From contig NZ_JAPRFR010000001.1 in NCBI RefSeq assembly GCF_026805545.1, positions 186,001 through 250,000 on the forward strand: a DNA stretch of 64,000 nucleotides. The letters run 5' to 3'. The notes under the pieces were generated by a model. That model had not been told where the DNA came from, did not search any database, and was given only the letters and a program-made list of their open reading frames with translations. Below, piece by piece: positions 62,061-64,000 of the stretch; positions within the stretch are counted from its first letter, which is position 1, and each line of letters opens with the position of its first letter. The translations under genes were made by a program, and so were the position numbers. The DNA is from Aerococcus kribbianus. GTDB taxonomy: Bacteria > Bacillota > Bacilli > Lactobacillales > Aerococcaceae.

Positions 62061-62069
62061 AGACGCCTC

Positions 62070-63494
62070 CTAAACGATTTCTTGACGGATTTGTTTGCTT
62101 TGCACCTTGACCACAACAAAGCCGACCACAAAAGCCACTAAAATCACGATAAAATAGTGCATTAGAGTAGCAAAGCTTGAGGTATAGAGCAAGAGACCTG
62201 GTAAGAAAGTGATGCCCATACCAGAAGCGGATAATGAGAATAAATAAGAAGTCAATCCACCTAAGGCTCCACCCGCAATGCCTGATAATAAAATCCGTAA
62301 TGAACGCATATTCACTCCGAAAAGTAAGGGTTCAGTAATACCGAATAAAGTTGGTAAAGCTGACGAAATCATTTGACTCCGTTTTACTTTGTCTTTCATT
62401 AATAGCGCCGCAGAAATTGCCGCCCCAAATTGTCCAGCCATTGAAGCAGTCATCAATGGGTTTAAGATATTTGCATCTGAATGGTCTAATAAGGAAATTT
62501 CAATGATTGATAAGGAGTGATGCAGACCAGTGACTACTAATAGCTGTTGCAAACCTCCAAAAATAATATATCCAATACCTAGAGGCGCATTGATTACGTT
62601 AACAATAAAACCAATAACAGCGGATTCAATCACTTGAATAATTGGTCCTAAAATAAATAACATAATAGCTAAAGTAATTGTAATAGTGAAGAATGGTGTC
62701 ACAATCAAGTCAATCACAGATGGAACAAATTTTCTAAACCAAGATTCAATCTTAGCAATCAACCACCCAGCGATAATGGCAGGGAAAATCGTCCCTTGAT
62801 AACCAAAAATTTCAATCCCCATTACTTGAAGTGGCTCACTAGCCCCTGACGCCACGTCATAGGCATTAGGAAGCTGAGGTGCGACTAACATTAATCCAAC
62901 TGCTATCCCCAGAATAGGGTTGCCATTAAATTTCTTGACAGCAGAATAGGTAATAAAGACTGGCAAGAAAGCAAAAGCTGTATCAGTTAGTAAGGTAAAA
63001 ATAGCATTGATATCATCTGATAAAGTAAAACCTAATTCTGTCAGTAGTCCACGAATCCCCATTAAGAGACCAGTCGTCACTAGAACAGGAATTAAAGGCA
63101 CCAAAATATCCGCTAACACCCGAACAACTCTTTGCGCTGGATTCATGTTGTCCTTGTCTTTCTTCTTGTCCTTGTTTTGGTTTGCTTCCCCATCATGACT
63201 CATTTCATCTGCTTCAGTTGAATTAATCGCAGAATCTCCCTGGCCAGAATTGATTTCTGATTCCACAGCCTGATACACTTGATTGACACGGCCGGTGCCA
63301 AAAACAAATTGATGTTGACCAGTGGAATAGAAATATCCTTTTAAATCATCGATCGTATCAACATGGTCTTTGTCAACTAAAGAATTATCCTTCAATACAA
63401 TTCGCAAACGAGTCGCACAGTGGCTATAATTTTCAATATTATCAGGGCCACCGATTGTTTTTAATATTTCTTGGGCAATTTGCTTGTCACTCAT
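62070..63494 (-). CDS. scrA: Sucrose-specific PTS EIIBC component
   Basis: A 474-residue permease. The EIIB domain (about 1-85) has phosphocysteine Cys26 in YSHCATRLR. A very charged linker (about 90-130) leads to EIIC with about ten helices, GLHHSLSIIEISLL and FGITEPLLFGVNMR. There is no EIIA domain. AGGAGG precedes the ATG. Linkage to scrB and scrK assigns sucrose. Confidence 0.93.
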   Translation of the reverse strand: MSDKQIAQEILKTIGGPDNIENYSHCATRLRIVLKDNSLVDKDHVDTIDDLKGYFYSTGQHQFVFGTGRVNQVYQAVESEINSGQGDSAINSTEADEMSHDGEANQNKDKKKDKDNMNPAQRVVRVLADILVPLIPVLVTTGLLMGIRGLLTELGFTLSDDINAIFTLLTDTAFAFLPVFITYSAVKKFNGNPILGIAVGLMLVAPQLPNAYDVASGASEPLQVMGIEIFGYQGTIFPAIIAGWLIAKIESWFRKFVPSVIDLIVTPFFTITITLAIMLFILGPIIQVIESAVIGFIVNVINAPLGIGYIIFGGLQQLLVVTGLHHSLSIIEISLLDHSDANILNPLMTASMAGQFGAAISAALLMKDKVKRSQMISSALPTLFGITEPLLFGVNMRSLRILLSGIAGGALGGLTSYLFSLSASGMGITFLPGLLLYTSSFATLMHYFIVILVAFVVGFVVVKVQSKQIRQEIV

Positions 63495-63515
63495 AGCACT
63501 TCCTCCTTATAAAAT

Positions 63516-63571
63516 GTAAACGCTTATTGTGGGAACGTTCCCAGTTTACCACATAATTAAAGACCAGACAA
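63516..63571 (-). promoter_or_regulatory. scrABK promoter with LacI-type operator and partial cre
   Basis: TTGTCT (63571-63566) and TAAACT (63548-63543) are 17 bases apart on the minus strand, with TGG making an extended -10. TGGGAACGTTCCCA (63530-63543) is a perfect 14-bp palindrome over the start site, fitting the ScrR operator. AAGCGTTTACA just downstream matches one half of a cre site. Confidence 0.85.
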
Positions 63572-63601
63572 TGGTCTTTTAAATCTGGTCATATAAAACG
63601 A

Positions 63602-64000
63602 TTAAATTGGGCCCAAAGACTGACCGGGAATCAATTCTACATCTAATACTTTCTGATAAATTGTTTGAGAATGTCTCTGTAAACCTGACAAAATAACTGA
63701 CATTGCAAGTTTTCCTGCTTGTCGGTAAGGGTAAGCTACCGATGTTAATTTAGGTGCGAGAATCTGTCCTTCCCGATACCCCCCAAATCCAGATATAGAC
63801 AAGTCTTCAGGCACCCTAAATCCTAAGTCATTGGCCACACTTAAAAAGGCCAAAGCAATTTGGTCAGTAGCACAGGCGATATAGGTTTCTGTGCCCGCTT
63901 GTAAAAGTTGATCTGCCAAAGCAAAATTTTCTGATTGTGAGAAATGGGACCGTATCACCTGAACAGAAATCCCCTGCTTTTCAAAATAATCAATAAAACC
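63602..64000 (-). CDS. scrR: LacI-family sucrose operon repressor, C-terminal part (partial at right edge)
   Basis: The frame is open through base 64000, so the DNA-binding domain lies outside the window. The visible 132 residues are the effector-binding half of a LacI/GalR repressor: GFIDYFEKQGISV, ACATDQIALAFLSVANDLGF, RVPEDLSISGFGGY, PKLTSVAYPYRQAGKLAMSV and a final LIPGQSLGPI. A GTG at 63958 is internal, not a start. It lies directly upstream of scrA in the same direction, and the scrA promoter has a matching LacI-type palindrome. ScrR is therefore inferred. Confidence 0.87.
   Translation of the reverse strand, partial: GFIDYFEKQGISVQVIRSHFSQSENFALADQLLQAGTETYIACATDQIALAFLSVANDLGFRVPEDLSISGFGGYREGQILAPKLTSVAYPYRQAGKLAMSVILSGLQRHSQTIYQKVLDVELIPGQSLGPI

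Noticed and set aside
1..64000. CRISPR arrays, transposons, phage genes, toxin-antitoxin or other defence systems
   Set aside because: No regular direct-repeat array, transposase, integrase or terminal inverted repeats were seen in a reading of both strands.

Overview
This 64 kb window reads as chromosomal DNA from a low-GC, facultatively anaerobic lactic-acid-type Firmicute, most likely an Aerococcus or close relative. The best single clue is a 591-residue flavin/TPP pyruvate oxidase that closely resembles, from memory, the Aerococcus viridans enzyme. Also consistent are strong AGGAGG ribosome binding sites, short intergenic regions with intrinsic terminators, a Cys-free ribosomal protein L32, and many PTS sugar systems controlled by LacI/CcpA-type palindromes. 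No rRNA, tRNA, phage, transposase or CRISPR array was seen. Almost every gene is ordinary, intact and tightly packed, and most lie on the minus strand.

Layout. 1-1.9 kb: 3' end of a GH13 alpha-glucosidase gene and its PTS EIIBC partner, visibly more AT-rich than the rest. 1.9-4.4 kb: GNAT acetyltransferase and the Mg transporter MgtE behind an M-box (Mg2+) riboswitch. 4.5-11.8 kb: a six-gene Ugp-like ABC transporter plus two metallohydrolases, preceded by 11-bp-periodic TTTAC repeats that look like Pho boxes. 12-13.2 kb: a CofE/F420-ligase-like protein behind a putative attenuator. 13.3-19 kb: a GH3 glycosidase and a CcpA-controlled Lac-family PTS with MupG (6-phospho-N-acetylmuramidase). 19-21 kb: deoxyribosyltransferase and amidase. 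21.4-25.4 kb: an ABC importer plus gamma-glutamyl-hydrolase-like protein under a T-box whose specifier reads TGC (Cys). 25.6-31.3 kb: pyruvate oxidase, then an amidase-MetQ-like lipoprotein pair divergent from a LysR regulator. 31.3-40.6 kb: PnuC, then a malQ-glycogen phosphorylase-malT-mapP maltose operon and a GPH sugar symporter. 40.9-43.3 kb: rpmF, xpt, pbuX. 43.4-46.9 kb: a Mn/Zn-type ABC importer. 47-53.7 kb: a UvdE-DUF1722 fusion, DUF924, two flavoproteins, dus, and an orphan copY. 53.8-57.4 kb: a secreted LysM protein, an ornithine-cyclodeaminase-family enzyme and an MFS carrier. 57.5-59 kb: pyrFE with a PyrR attenuator. 59.1-64 kb: an unknown SAP-like protein and the sucrose cluster scrRABK, running off the right edge.

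How the genes work together. Three carbohydrate routes can be read end to end. Sucrose goes through ScrA, ScrB and ScrK. Maltose goes through MalT, MapP, MalQ and the phosphorylase. A peptidoglycan-derived disaccharide probably goes through the Lac-type PTS and MupG. RNA-level control is frequent: an M-box, a Cys T-box, a PyrR attenuator and one unexplained hairpin leader. Nothing here is a clearly new defence or mobile system. The most interesting leads are the Cys T-box operon, the putative phosphate-ester scavenging operon, the UvdE-DUF1722 fusion and the CofE-like gene with its leader hairpin.
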